In this document: piece by piece, positions 1 through 7,051 of the stretch
Layout of the letters: every line of letters starts with the position of its first letter
Numbering within the stretch: position 1 is the first letter of the stretch
Assembly (NCBI GenBank): GCA_030043395.1
Contig: JASHXW010000321.1
Coordinates: 1 to 7,964, forward strand
DNA: 7,964 bases
From: Streptosporangiaceae bacterium
GTDB lineage: Bacteria > Actinomycetota > Actinomycetes > Streptosporangiales > Streptosporangiaceae
Direction of reading: 5' to 3'
Translations under genes and position numbers: made by a program
The notes under the pieces: generated by a model
Databases searched by the model: none
What the model was told of the DNA's origin: nothing
Seen by the model: the letters and a program-made list of their open reading frames with translations, nothing else

Positions 1-1
1 G

Positions 2-1105
2 CGCACACCTGGCCGCGGAGCGGGCTCTCCGCTCGGCTTGCACCGCGTCGTCGAGCCGGCCGGGGTACTGCCCCAGGCCGCGTGGCGGCTGGACCCGGAT
101 CCGCTGATCTGGCCCGACGAGCTACTCGTCGACGTCGAGCGGCTGAATCTGGACGCCGCCTCCTTCCGGCAGCTGCATACCGAGCACCACGGCGACCCGG
201 CCGCCCTGCGAGCAGCGGTGCTGTCGATCGTGGCCGAGCGCGGCAAGATGCAGAATCCGGTGACCGGGTCGGGCGGGATGCTGACCGGCGTGGTCCGCGA
301 GGCCGGGCCGCAGTCCACCCTGGGGCTGGCGCCGGGGGACCGGATCGCCACCTTGGTCTCGCTCAGCCTGACCCCGCTGGTGATCACCGACGGGCTGCGG
401 TCCTGGGACGGCGCGTCGGAGCAGGTGCCCTGCTCCGGCCACGCGATCCTGTTCGGCCGGTCGATCGCCGCCGTCCTGCCCGATGACCTGCCCGCCCCGC
501 TGTCGCTCGCGGTGATGGATGTCTGCGGAGCGCCTGCGCTCACTCACCGGGTGGTCTCGCAGGCCGCCCAGCGGCTGGGGGACGCCGAGCCAGCCTCCGG
601 CAAGGGGCCGGTCGTCGCGATACTCGGCGCCGCCGGAAAGAGCGGCTCGCTGTCCGCGGCGGCGGCCAGGCAAGCCGGGGCCAGCCGGGTCATCGGCGTG
701 GTCCCGCACGAGCGTGAGGCAGCCTTGCTGCGCGCGGCCGGCACGACGGCAGGCGCTCCCGCGCTGGCCGACGAGATCGTCATCGCCGACGCGACCGATC
801 CGATCGGGGTCAGTGAGGCGGTCCGCAAGGCAGGCGGCCCAGCCGACGTTACCGTGGTCTGCGTAGACGTCCCTGGCTGCGAGGGCGGCGCGATCTTGTG
901 CACGGCGCAAGGTGGCACCGTGATCTTCTTCTCGATGGCGACCTCGTTCACGGCCGCCGCGCTGGGCGCGGAGGGCATGGCCGCCGACGTGACCATGCTG
1001 GTCGGAAACGGTTACTCGCCGGGGCACGCTCAACTGGCCATCGACCTGGTCAGGTCGGTGCCTGCGGTCCGCGAGATCTTCGACGCCAGGACGCAAGGGG
1101 AATGA
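2..1105 (+). CDS. kdd: L-erythro-3,5-diaminohexanoate dehydrogenase (5' partial)
   Basis: Cytoplasmic NAD(P)-linked enzyme that oxidatively deaminates 3,5-diaminohexanoate to 3-keto-5-aminohexanoate, the step after lysine 5,6-aminomutase. Seen in the sequence: an N-terminal HRVVEP motif, then QNPVTGSGGM, a DRIATLVSLSLTPL block, a Rossmann loop GAAGKSG, VIADATDPI, and a C-terminal FFSMATSFTAAALGAEG / VGNGYSPGHA stretch. From memory, all of these are characteristic of clostridial Kdd. The frame is open to the left edge with no ATG or GTG between 2 and 37. The TTG at 38 falls immediately before the conserved HRV motif, which in known family members is preceded by several more residues. I therefore treat the gene as running off the left edge rather than starting at 38. 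Its stop (1103-1105) overlaps the kamD start region. A loop of about ten extra residues (roughly 176-188 counted from TTG 38) precedes the Rossmann strand. The family call is firm; the start is not in the window. Confidence 0.93.
   Translation, partial: RTPGRGAGSPLGLHRVVEPAGVLPQAAWRLDPDPLIWPDELLVDVERLNLDAASFRQLHTEHHGDPAALRAAVLSIVAERGKMQNPVTGSGGMLTGVVREAGPQSTLGLAPGDRIATLVSLSLTPLVITDGLRSWDGASEQVPCSGHAILFGRSIAAVLPDDLPAPLSLAVMDVCGAPALTHRVVSQAAQRLGDAEPASGKGPVVAILGAAGKSGSLSAAAARQAGASRVIGVVPHEREAALLRAAGTTAGAPALADEIVIADATDPIGVSEAVRKAGGPADVTVVCVDVPGCEGGAILCTAQGGTVIFFSMATSFTAAALGAEGMAADVTMLVGNGYSPGHAQLAIDLVRSVPAVREIFDARTQGE
1095..1100 (+). promoter_or_regulatory. Ribosome binding site choosing the kamD start
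   Basis: AAGGGG inside the kdd 3' end lies 7 nt from ATG 1108 and only 1 nt from ATG 1102. The spacing favours 1108, although 1102 forms the ATGA overlap with the kdd stop. Confidence 0.55.
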
Positions 1106-1107
1106 CG

Positions 1108-2751
1108 ATGCAGACACCACTCCCGTCAAATGGGGCCAGGGCCGGCAAGCTGACCATCGACCCTCGCGTCGTCGCGGAGGCGAGGCGGCTGGCCAGCCAA
1201 GCTGGCCAGCCCATCGTCGAGATGGCCAGGGCGCATACGACAGTGTCGGTGGAGCGGGCGGTGCTGCGGCTCGCCGGGCTGTCCGGGGCTGACGAGGACG
1301 GCCTGCCGCTGGTGAACAAGCTGGTCGATGCCGTCCGCGCGCAGACCGGGCTGGAGTACGGCGTCGCGCTGCCCGCCTGGGATGCGCTGCTCACCGGCGA
1401 GTATCCCGGCCTCGCCGCGCTGGCTGCCGACGCGGCGGCAGGGAAGGCCCGGTTCCGCATCCCGGCCGGGCACGACGCCGAAGCGGCGCGGGCCATGGCG
1501 AGGCGGGCGCTGGCCGGCGGCTTCGCGCGGATCGACGCGAACAAGGCCACCAGGCAGGCGATGATCGCCCAGACCTCCGAGCCTCGCAAGCCGTGGATGT
1601 ACCTGATCGTCGCGACCGGCGACATCTACGAGGACATACCGCAGGCGCAGGCGGCCGCGCGTGAGGGCGCGGACGTCGTCGCCGTGATCAGGTCCACCGG
1701 CCAGTCCCTGCTGGACTACGTGCCCGAGGGCGCGACCAGGGAGGGCTTCGCCGGCACGTACGCCACGCAGGAGAACTTCCGGCTGATGCGAGCCGCGCTG
1801 GACGACGTGTCCCGCGAGCTTGGCCGGTACGTGCGGCTGACGAACTACGCCTCGGGCCTGTGCATGCCCGAGATTGCCTCGCTGGCCGGCCTGGAGCGAC
1901 TGGACATGATGCTGAACGACTCCACGTACGGCATCATCTTCCGCGACATCAATCCGCGCCGCACGCTGATCGACCAGCGGTTCTCGCGGCAAGTGCATGC
2001 CAGGGCCGGCATCATCATCAACACCGGCGAGGACAACTACCTCACCACGGCCGACGCGGTGGACGCCGCGCACACGGTCGTCGTCAGCCAGCTCCTGAAC
2101 GAGTTCTTCGGCAAGGAAGCCGGCCTGGCCGACAGCCAGCTCGGCCTGGGGCACGCCTTCGAGATCAACCCCGAGATACCTGACTCGTTCCTGCTCGAGC
2201 TCGCCCACGCCCAGCTCGTCCGCGAGCTGTTCCCTGACGCGCCACTGAAGTACATGCCGCCGACCAAGCACATGACGGGCAACGTCTTCGCCGGATACCT
2301 GCTCGACGCTTTCTTCAACCTGGCCGCCATGATGACCGAGCAGGAGATCCTGCTGATCGGCATGATGACCGAGGGCATCCATACGCCGTTCCTGTCTGAC
2401 CGTGACCTGGCGCTGGAGAACTCCCATTACGTCAGGAACGCCGCGGGCAGGCTAGCGGACAGCTTCCGGCCCGAGCCGGACGGCTTCATCGACCGCAGGG
2501 CGAACCAGGTGCTGGCCGAATCGGTGGACCTGCTGCGGCGGATCTGCGACGACGGATTGCTCAATGCCATCGCGGACGGCACGTTCGGCATCACCAAGCG
2601 CCCGGCCGACGGCGGCCGGGGACTAGACGGCGTGGTGGTCAAGTCCGATGGCTACTTCAATCCCGCCAGCGAAATGCTGGAAGATTCCGAACAAGGCCAG
2701 CACGCCAGTGCCCTGGCCACGGCAGCGATCCAGAACGGGGCGGGACAGTGA
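1108..2751 (+). CDS. kamD: Lysine 5,6-aminomutase alpha subunit
   Basis: Catalytic TIM-barrel subunit of the adenosylcobalamin- and PLP-dependent aminomutase that moves the terminal amino group of beta-lysine (or D-lysine) from C6 to C5. It works as a complex with KamE. The protein is 547 residues from ATG 1108, slightly longer than the ~516 I recall for the clostridial protein. Seen: DIYEDIPQ near residue 172, STGQSLLDYVPEGAT, RLTNYASGLCMPE, RDINPRRTLIDQRFSRQ, GEDNYLTTADAVDAAH, PPTKHMTGN near 384-392, and GMMTEGIHTPFLSDRDLA. These blocks match the family along its whole length with no break. Two in-frame ATGs compete. ATG 1102 overlaps the kdd stop as ATGA but is only 1 nt from the AAGGGG ribosome site (1095-1100); ATG 1108 has 7 nt spacing and is preferred. 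The C-terminal tail (last ~30 residues, Ala/Gln-rich) is probably variable. The gene is coupled to kamE by a GTGA overlap. Confidence 0.96.
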   Translation: MQTPLPSNGARAGKLTIDPRVVAEARRLASQAGQPIVEMARAHTTVSVERAVLRLAGLSGADEDGLPLVNKLVDAVRAQTGLEYGVALPAWDALLTGEYPGLAALAADAAAGKARFRIPAGHDAEAARAMARRALAGGFARIDANKATRQAMIAQTSEPRKPWMYLIVATGDIYEDIPQAQAAAREGADVVAVIRSTGQSLLDYVPEGATREGFAGTYATQENFRLMRAALDDVSRELGRYVRLTNYASGLCMPEIASLAGLERLDMMLNDSTYGIIFRDINPRRTLIDQRFSRQVHARAGIIINTGEDNYLTTADAVDAAHTVVVSQLLNEFFGKEAGLADSQLGLGHAFEINPEIPDSFLLELAHAQLVRELFPDAPLKYMPPTKHMTGNVFAGYLLDAFFNLAAMMTEQEILLIGMMTEGIHTPFLSDRDLALENSHYVRNAAGRLADSFRPEPDGFIDRRANQVLAESVDLLRRICDDGLLNAIADGTFGITKRPADGGRGLDGVVVKSDGYFNPASEMLEDSEQGQHASALATAAIQNGAGQ

Positions 2752-3566
2752 CCACCGGCATGCATGATCACGAGGTTCCGGCGGATCGCCAGGAAGCCAA
2801 GAAGGTAGTCAGGCCCTACGGGGACACCACCGGCGACGGCAGGGTCCAGCTTTCCTTCACGCTGCCCGTGCCGTTCGGCACGCCGCAGGACAAGGCCAGG
2901 GCCGAGGGCGCGGCGCTTCAGCTCGCCGCCAAGATGGGCATGGACCCTGCGATGGTCGTGCACGCCAAGGGCATGGGGCCTGACTTCACCTTCTTCATCG
3001 TCTATGGCCGGGTCGCTCACCTCGTCGACTTGTCCCAGGTGACGGTGGCAGAGCGAGAGTTCGACGAGCTTTCGCCCGCTGAGGTGAACCTGCGGATTCG
3101 CTCGGCGCTCGGCCGCAAGCTAGTCGTGGTCGGCGCCACGATCGGAACGGACGCCCACACCGTCGGGATCGACGCGATCCTCAACGTCAAGGGCCATGCG
3201 GGCGAGAAGGGCCTGGAGTACTACCGGGAGATCAAGGTGGTGAACCTAGGCTCCCAGGTCGAGATCCCGCGGCTGGTCGACATCGCGAAGGGCGAGGCCG
3301 CCGATGCGGTCCTGATCAGCCAGGTCGTGACGCAGAAAGATGCCCACATCAAGAACACGACCGAGATGTCGGCCGCCTTCCGGGCGGCTGGTCGCAGCCC
3401 GCTGCTGATCGTCGGCGGCCCGCGGTTCGATCCGGCGATGGCCGCCGAGCTCGGCGTCGACAAGATCTTCGGCAAGGGCACGACGCCGCGTGAGGTCGCG
3501 AGCTACCTGGTGCACCGGCTCGCCCCGGCCACGGCCGGGCCGCAGATGGCGGAGAGCCGGGCGTGA
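2748..3566 (+). CDS. kamE: Lysine 5,6-aminomutase beta subunit (B12-binding)
   Basis: The B12-binding, PLP-anchoring subunit of lysine 5,6-aminomutase, 272 residues (about 262 in clostridia, from memory). The N-terminal ~120 residues form the dimerisation region with QLSFTLPVPFG and the KGMGPDFTFFIVYG block. The C-terminal half is a cobalamin-binding Rossmann domain with the base-off motif D135-x-H137-x-x-G140, then SQ at 191-192 and the VGGPRFD loop at 222-228. H137 is the expected lower cobalt ligand. K148 in NVKG lies exactly 11 residues later, the same spacing as His133 and Lys144 (the PLP Schiff-base lysine) of the Clostridium sticklandii enzyme. Both cofactor residues are therefore present and the enzyme should be competent. 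Start: GTG 2748 shares GTGA with the kamD stop, with GGGG at 2737-2740 7 nt upstream. The in-frame ATG 2760 has no well-placed ribosome site. Confidence 0.96.
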   Translation: MTTGMHDHEVPADRQEAKKVVRPYGDTTGDGRVQLSFTLPVPFGTPQDKARAEGAALQLAAKMGMDPAMVVHAKGMGPDFTFFIVYGRVAHLVDLSQVTVAEREFDELSPAEVNLRIRSALGRKLVVVGATIGTDAHTVGIDAILNVKGHAGEKGLEYYREIKVVNLGSQVEIPRLVDIAKGEAADAVLISQVVTQKDAHIKNTTEMSAAFRAAGRSPLLIVGGPRFDPAMAAELGVDKIFGKGTTPREVASYLVHRLAPATAGPQMAESRA

Positions 3567-3970
3567 GCGGCGACCAGGGGAACGAGGACCGCAAGCTCGG
3601 GCTGACGGTCCGGCATCAGCGCTACGTTCCCTACAGCCACGCGCACTACGGCGGCAACCTTGTCGACGGCGCTTACGTGCTCGGCCTGTTCGGCGACGTG
3701 GCGACTGAGGCGTCCATCCGCGCCGACGGAGACGAGGGGCTGTTCGCCTCGTATTCCGACATCCAGTTCCACGCGCCAGTGCTTGCCGGTGACGTCATCG
3801 AGGTGACCGCGACGATCACGAGGGTCGGGCGGCGCAGCCGGGGCATGACGTTCCAGGCGCGCGTGCTGTGCCGGGCCGAGCCGGAGCGCGGCCCGTCGGC
3901 GGCGCGCGTGCTCGACGAGCCCGTCCTGGTGGTCAGCGCCACCGGCACCGTCGTCGCTCCGGCTGGCTGA
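3563..3970 (+). CDS. kal: 3-aminobutyryl-CoA ammonia-lyase
   Basis: Small hotdog-fold lyase, 135 residues, that converts L-3-aminobutyryl-CoA to crotonyl-CoA and ammonia, the last amine-removing step of the lysine fermentation route. Seen: HAHYGGNLVDGAYVLGLFGDVATE near residues 27-50, where the clostridial protein has a nearly identical HYGGNLVDGA/LFGDVATE stretch. This is followed by DGDEGLF, a FHAPVLAGD strand-turn and SRGMTFQAR. These are the family's most conserved blocks. A generic hotdog thioesterase or acyl-CoA dehydratase is the main alternative, but the block matches and the kdd-kamDE neighbours make Kal much more likely. Start: GTG 3563 overlaps the kamE stop (GTGA), with GGAG at 3551-3554 8 nt upstream. 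The C-terminal ~20 residues (VLDEPVLVVSATGTVVAPAG) may be longer than in clostridial homologues. This is the last gene of the coupled operon. Confidence 0.92.
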   Translation: MSGDQGNEDRKLGLTVRHQRYVPYSHAHYGGNLVDGAYVLGLFGDVATEASIRADGDEGLFASYSDIQFHAPVLAGDVIEVTATITRVGRRSRGMTFQARVLCRAEPERGPSAARVLDEPVLVVSATGTVVAPAG

Positions 3971-4051
3971 GCCGCATGTAAGGGTCACATCGGGAAGCAG
4001 ATAAGGCCGAAAGTTCACTTCCTGGACGTGACGACCTTCATACATAGCACA

Positions 4052-4084
4052 CAGTTACTACATGGTTGCTACCAGTAGTATCTG
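4052..4084. promoter_or_regulatory. Long imperfect inverted repeat before the LAL regulator (operator or leader hairpin)
   Basis: Read outward from the loop TGCT (4067-4070), TGGT (4063-4066) pairs with ACCA (4071-4074). After one bulged A (4062), TACTAC (4056-4061) pairs with GTAGTA (4075-4080). After a T-T mismatch (4055/4081), CAG (4052-4054) pairs with CTG (4082-4084). That is 13 paired positions broken by one bulge and one mismatch. It ends 13 bp before ATG 4098. Its right arm contains TAGTAT (4076-4081), a fair -10-like hexamer. It could be an operator for autoregulation or an RNA hairpin. The structure is seen; the role is inferred. Confidence 0.5.
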
Positions 4085-4097
4085 CATGATGAGGTCC

Positions 4098-7007
4098 ATG
4101 CTGTGTCCAGTACTGATCGACCGCGGTACTGAGCTTCAGGCGCTGACAGCCGCCCTGGACAAGGCGTCCGGCGGCGCCGGCGGCATGCTCTTCCTTGCCG
4201 GGGACGCCGGCGTTGGCAAGTCCCGCCTCGCCCGCGAGCTTGCCTCGATCGCGTCCTCGCGCGGCGTCCGGGTCCTGACCGGCCGGGCCACCGAGTCGGT
4301 CGTTCCGGTGCCGTTCCGGCCGATCGCCGAAGCGCTGATGCGGGCGGCGCGGACCGGCATGGCACCAGACAGTGCCGAGATGTCCACCTACCGTCCGGTG
4401 CTCGCCTCCTTGGTGCCTGAGTGGAGCCGTCCGGGAGATGGTTACACCGAGGTCTCCGCGCTGACGCTCGCCGAGGCCCTGCTGCGACTGCTCGCGATGC
4501 CTGGCTGGAATGGCGGGCTGCTCGTGCTGGAGGACCTGCAGTGGGCCGACCCCGAGACGCTGGCGATCTGTGAGTACCTGGCCGACAACCTCGCCGGGAC
4601 GCGCGTCCTGTGCGTCGCGACGATCAGGGATGGCGAGCCGTCGGCCGGCCTGGACGTAGTCCGGTCGATTGATGCCCGCCGCGCCAGCACGATTATCGAC
4701 ATCCGCCACCTGAAGGAGAGCTCTGTCCGGCGAATGGCTGCGGCATGCCTGGACACCAGGCAGCTACCCCCGGGTGTCAGCAAGATGCTGGCGGATTGCG
4801 ACGGGCTGCCTTTCGCCGTCGAGGAGATCCTTGCCGCCGCCACCTCATCCGGGCAGCTCGTGAGCAGCTCGGGGGGCTGGCAGGTCGACGACAACGTCAG
4901 CACCGCGGTCCCAGCTTCGATCGTGGGCTCGGTGCGGAACCGGCTGGCCGCGCTCGGGCCCGCGGCGGCTGACATCATCGCGTACGCCGCGGTGCTCGGC
5001 AAGCAGTTCGACTGGACGCTGCTGCCCGCCGTGTCCGGCGCTTCTGAGCAGGACGTGCTCGCCGCATTGCAGCAGGCTCAGGAACTGCAGCTGATCATGC
5101 CGATCACCGCGGAGAGCTGCAAGTTCGTCTTCAGGCACAGCCTGACCAGGCACGCCATCCTGTCCGACTTGCTGCCACCGGACCTGGCCAGGCGGTCGGC
5201 GAGCGCTGCGGCCGCGATCGAGCGAGCTCATCCCGACTTGCCGGGAGTCTGGTGTGAGCTCGCGGCAGAGCTGCACGAGGCAGCGGGACAGCGCGAGCAG
5301 GCTGCGGCGCTCATGCTGCGGGTCGGCCGCAATGCGCTGCGCCAGGGAGCCCTTGGCACCGCTGCCGCGTCGCTGCAGGACGCGCGCACGCTGCTGGAAA
5401 AGACGCAGGACGGCGACCCGACGCTGGCCATCGACATCGACGACCATCTTGTGCACGCGCTCGCGCTGGCCGGCGACTACGACCAGCTCACCCCGGTCGC
5501 TGACCGCCTCATCGCCAGGCTCGGCCAATCCGGAGCTGACCCGCGCCGGCAGGCCCTGGTCAGGATCATGGCGGCCAGGACCAGGAGCGAGGATCATCCG
5601 CGCGCCGCGGCCGGGCACATCGCCGCCGCCCGCGCAATCGCCGAGCGCCTCGCGGACGGCGATCTGGCCTGCCAGGTCGACGCAGTCGCCGCGCGGTGCG
5701 CGTTCGATGCCGGTGACCTGGACTTGGCCGATCAGCTCGCGCGCCGCTCACTCGCTTGCGCGGAGGGTGCGGGGCTGCGCGGCTGGGCGGCCGAGGTGGC
5801 GATCGAGGCACTGCAAGTGATCGGATGCCGGGAGCGGCTCCGCGATATCGAGGCAGCCCGGGTCGCTTTTGATCGGGCCTTTGAGATCGCATCCGAGCAC
5901 GACCTGCCTATCCGGCGGATCAGCGCGCTGCATGAGCTCGGGACGATCGACATGATCCAGGAGGGGAGCACGGCAAGGCTCACCGAAGCCAGGGAGCTGG
6001 CGCACGCTGCGGGGGCCATCTCCACCGCCAACGTCATCGACCTGCAGCTCGCGAACATCTGGAGCCTGGGCACTGACCTGGACCGAGCGCTGACCGCCGC
6101 CCGGCACTGCGAGCTCGGCGCGAACCGGATCGGGGCGCGCCGGGTCGAGGCGATCGCCATCAACGTGCAAGCGGTGATCGCGGCGATCCGGGGCGACCGG
6201 AAGGAAGCGACCATGGCCGCTGAGCGCGCCGAGTGCGTCGTTCCGGGCGATGCCGAGGTCCAGTTCTGCACCTGGGGCGTGACCAGGGTGACTGCGTCGC
6301 TGTTCCTCGACGACCTGCCCCGCGCGCTGCGGGAGAGCGAGGCGGGCATGGCAAGCGGCGGTGAAACCGCCCTGACCTCACCGCGCCGGGCGTGGGGGTT
6401 TTACGTCCTGCTGCAAGCCGTCTATGACAAGGACGGCCGCAGTGCCCTCAAGGAAGCAAGCGAGGCAGGCGCCGCGCACGGCTGGAACAAGGGCCTGATG
6501 TCCTACGCCGAAGCCGTCCTGGAGGGCAGGGACGGCAACACCGAGCGAGCTACCCAGCTGGCTGAGCAGGGCACGGACCTGCTGCGGGCCTATGCGCCAT
6601 GGTGGAACCACCTGGCCAGGAGGCTGGTCGCGCCGGCGGCGCTGCAAGACGGCTGGGGCCAGCCGGCGGCATGGCTGCGCGAGGCGACGCGTGACTTCGA
6701 GGCGGCGGGCCACTCCCGGCTCGCTTCGGCGTGCCGCGGGATCCTGCGCCGGGCCGGCGAGCGAGTGCCGCGGGCGGGACGCGGCAACGCGCAGGTGCCG
6801 CCGCAGATGCGGCGGCTCGGCGTCACCAGCCGTGAGATGGACGTCTTCCTGCTCGTGGCACGAGGATTCTCCAACACCGAGATCGCGACACGGCTCTTCA
6901 TCTCACCCAAGACAGTGGAGACCCACATTGCCAGCCTCGTCGCGAAAACGGGGCAGACCGGTCGGCGCGAACTCGTCGCGCACGCGGCCCGCTTTGGCAC
7001 GACCTGA
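4098..7007 (+). CDS. LAL-type (large ATP-binding) LuxR family transcriptional regulator
   Basis: Large cytoplasmic signal-transduction ATPase and DNA-binding regulator, 969 residues from ATG 4098. The N-terminal AAA/STAND-like module has Walker A GDAGVGKS (35-42) and Walker B LLVLED (141-146) followed by LQWADPE. The conserved FRHSLTRHAI block (345-354) ends that module. Residues ~380-880 are Ala/Leu-rich helical hairpins resembling TPRs, the likely inducer or protein-interaction part. The C-terminus (about 904-969) is a LuxR helix-turn-helix: LGVTSREMDVFLLVARG, then SNTEIATRLFISPKTVETH. ATGs at 4062, 4086, 4089 and 4098 are all in frame. I prefer 4098 because LAL proteins usually begin a few residues before the (L)xxRxxEL motif (here LIDRGTEL), and because a long dyad lies over 4052-4084. 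A GAGG lies only 3 nt upstream of 4098, and none of the other starts has a clear ribosome site. The inducer is unknown. The neighbouring kdd-kamDE-kal operon is a candidate target by position only. Confidence 0.9.
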   Translation: MLCPVLIDRGTELQALTAALDKASGGAGGMLFLAGDAGVGKSRLARELASIASSRGVRVLTGRATESVVPVPFRPIAEALMRAARTGMAPDSAEMSTYRPVLASLVPEWSRPGDGYTEVSALTLAEALLRLLAMPGWNGGLLVLEDLQWADPETLAICEYLADNLAGTRVLCVATIRDGEPSAGLDVVRSIDARRASTIIDIRHLKESSVRRMAAACLDTRQLPPGVSKMLADCDGLPFAVEEILAAATSSGQLVSSSGGWQVDDNVSTAVPASIVGSVRNRLAALGPAAADIIAYAAVLGKQFDWTLLPAVSGASEQDVLAALQQAQELQLIMPITAESCKFVFRHSLTRHAILSDLLPPDLARRSASAAAAIERAHPDLPGVWCELAAELHEAAGQREQAAALMLRVGRNALRQGALGTAAASLQDARTLLEKTQDGDPTLAIDIDDHLVHALALAGDYDQLTPVADRLIARLGQSGADPRRQALVRIMAARTRSEDHPRAAAGHIAAARAIAERLADGDLACQVDAVAARCAFDAGDLDLADQLARRSLACAEGAGLRGWAAEVAIEALQVIGCRERLRDIEAARVAFDRAFEIASEHDLPIRRISALHELGTIDMIQEGSTARLTEARELAHAAGAISTANVIDLQLANIWSLGTDLDRALTAARHCELGANRIGARRVEAIAINVQAVIAAIRGDRKEATMAAERAECVVPGDAEVQFCTWGVTRVTASLFLDDLPRALRESEAGMASGGETALTSPRRAWGFYVLLQAVYDKDGRSALKEASEAGAAHGWNKGLMSYAEAVLEGRDGNTERATQLAEQGTDLLRAYAPWWNHLARRLVAPAALQDGWGQPAAWLREATRDFEAAGHSRLASACRGILRRAGERVPRAGRGNAQVPPQMRRLGVTSREMDVFLLVARGFSNTEIATRLFISPKTVETHIASLVAKTGQTGRRELVAHAARFGTT

Positions 7008-7051
7008 TCCTGTGGACAGCGAAGCACCCAGGGCAAACCGTCACTAAAACC

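Noticed and set aside
898..1107. Upstream extension of kamD to an early alternative start inside kdd
   Set aside because: It would overlap kdd by about 200 bp and add an Arg/Gly-rich segment absent from the family. A ribosome site sits at 1095-1100.
122..1129. Long open frame on the minus strand opposite kdd (335 codons)
   Set aside because: Arg/Gly/Asp-rich low-complexity translation typical of an antisense shadow in 70% GC DNA. The + strand frame has clear family motifs.
1126..2427. 433-codon minus-strand frame opposite kamD
   Set aside because: Same GC-driven shadow effect; no recognisable domain, and kamD motifs cover the same bases.
3960..3974. CGGCT/AGCCG inverted repeat over the kal stop codon as a terminator
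   Set aside because: Only 5 bp of stem in GC-rich DNA and no T-run after it; likely chance.
4014..4046. Promoter from TTCACT (4014) and TACATA (4041) before the LAL gene
   Set aside because: The spacer is 21 bp and TACATA lacks the final T. TTCCTG at 4019 gives 16 bp but a poor -35.
6283..6293. CAGGGTGACTG inside the LAL gene, identical to 7067-7077 in the intergenic region
   Set aside because: It lies in ordinary coding sequence without the palindrome or a second repeat; treated as a chance match. It slightly weakens the case for AGGGTG as a specific word.
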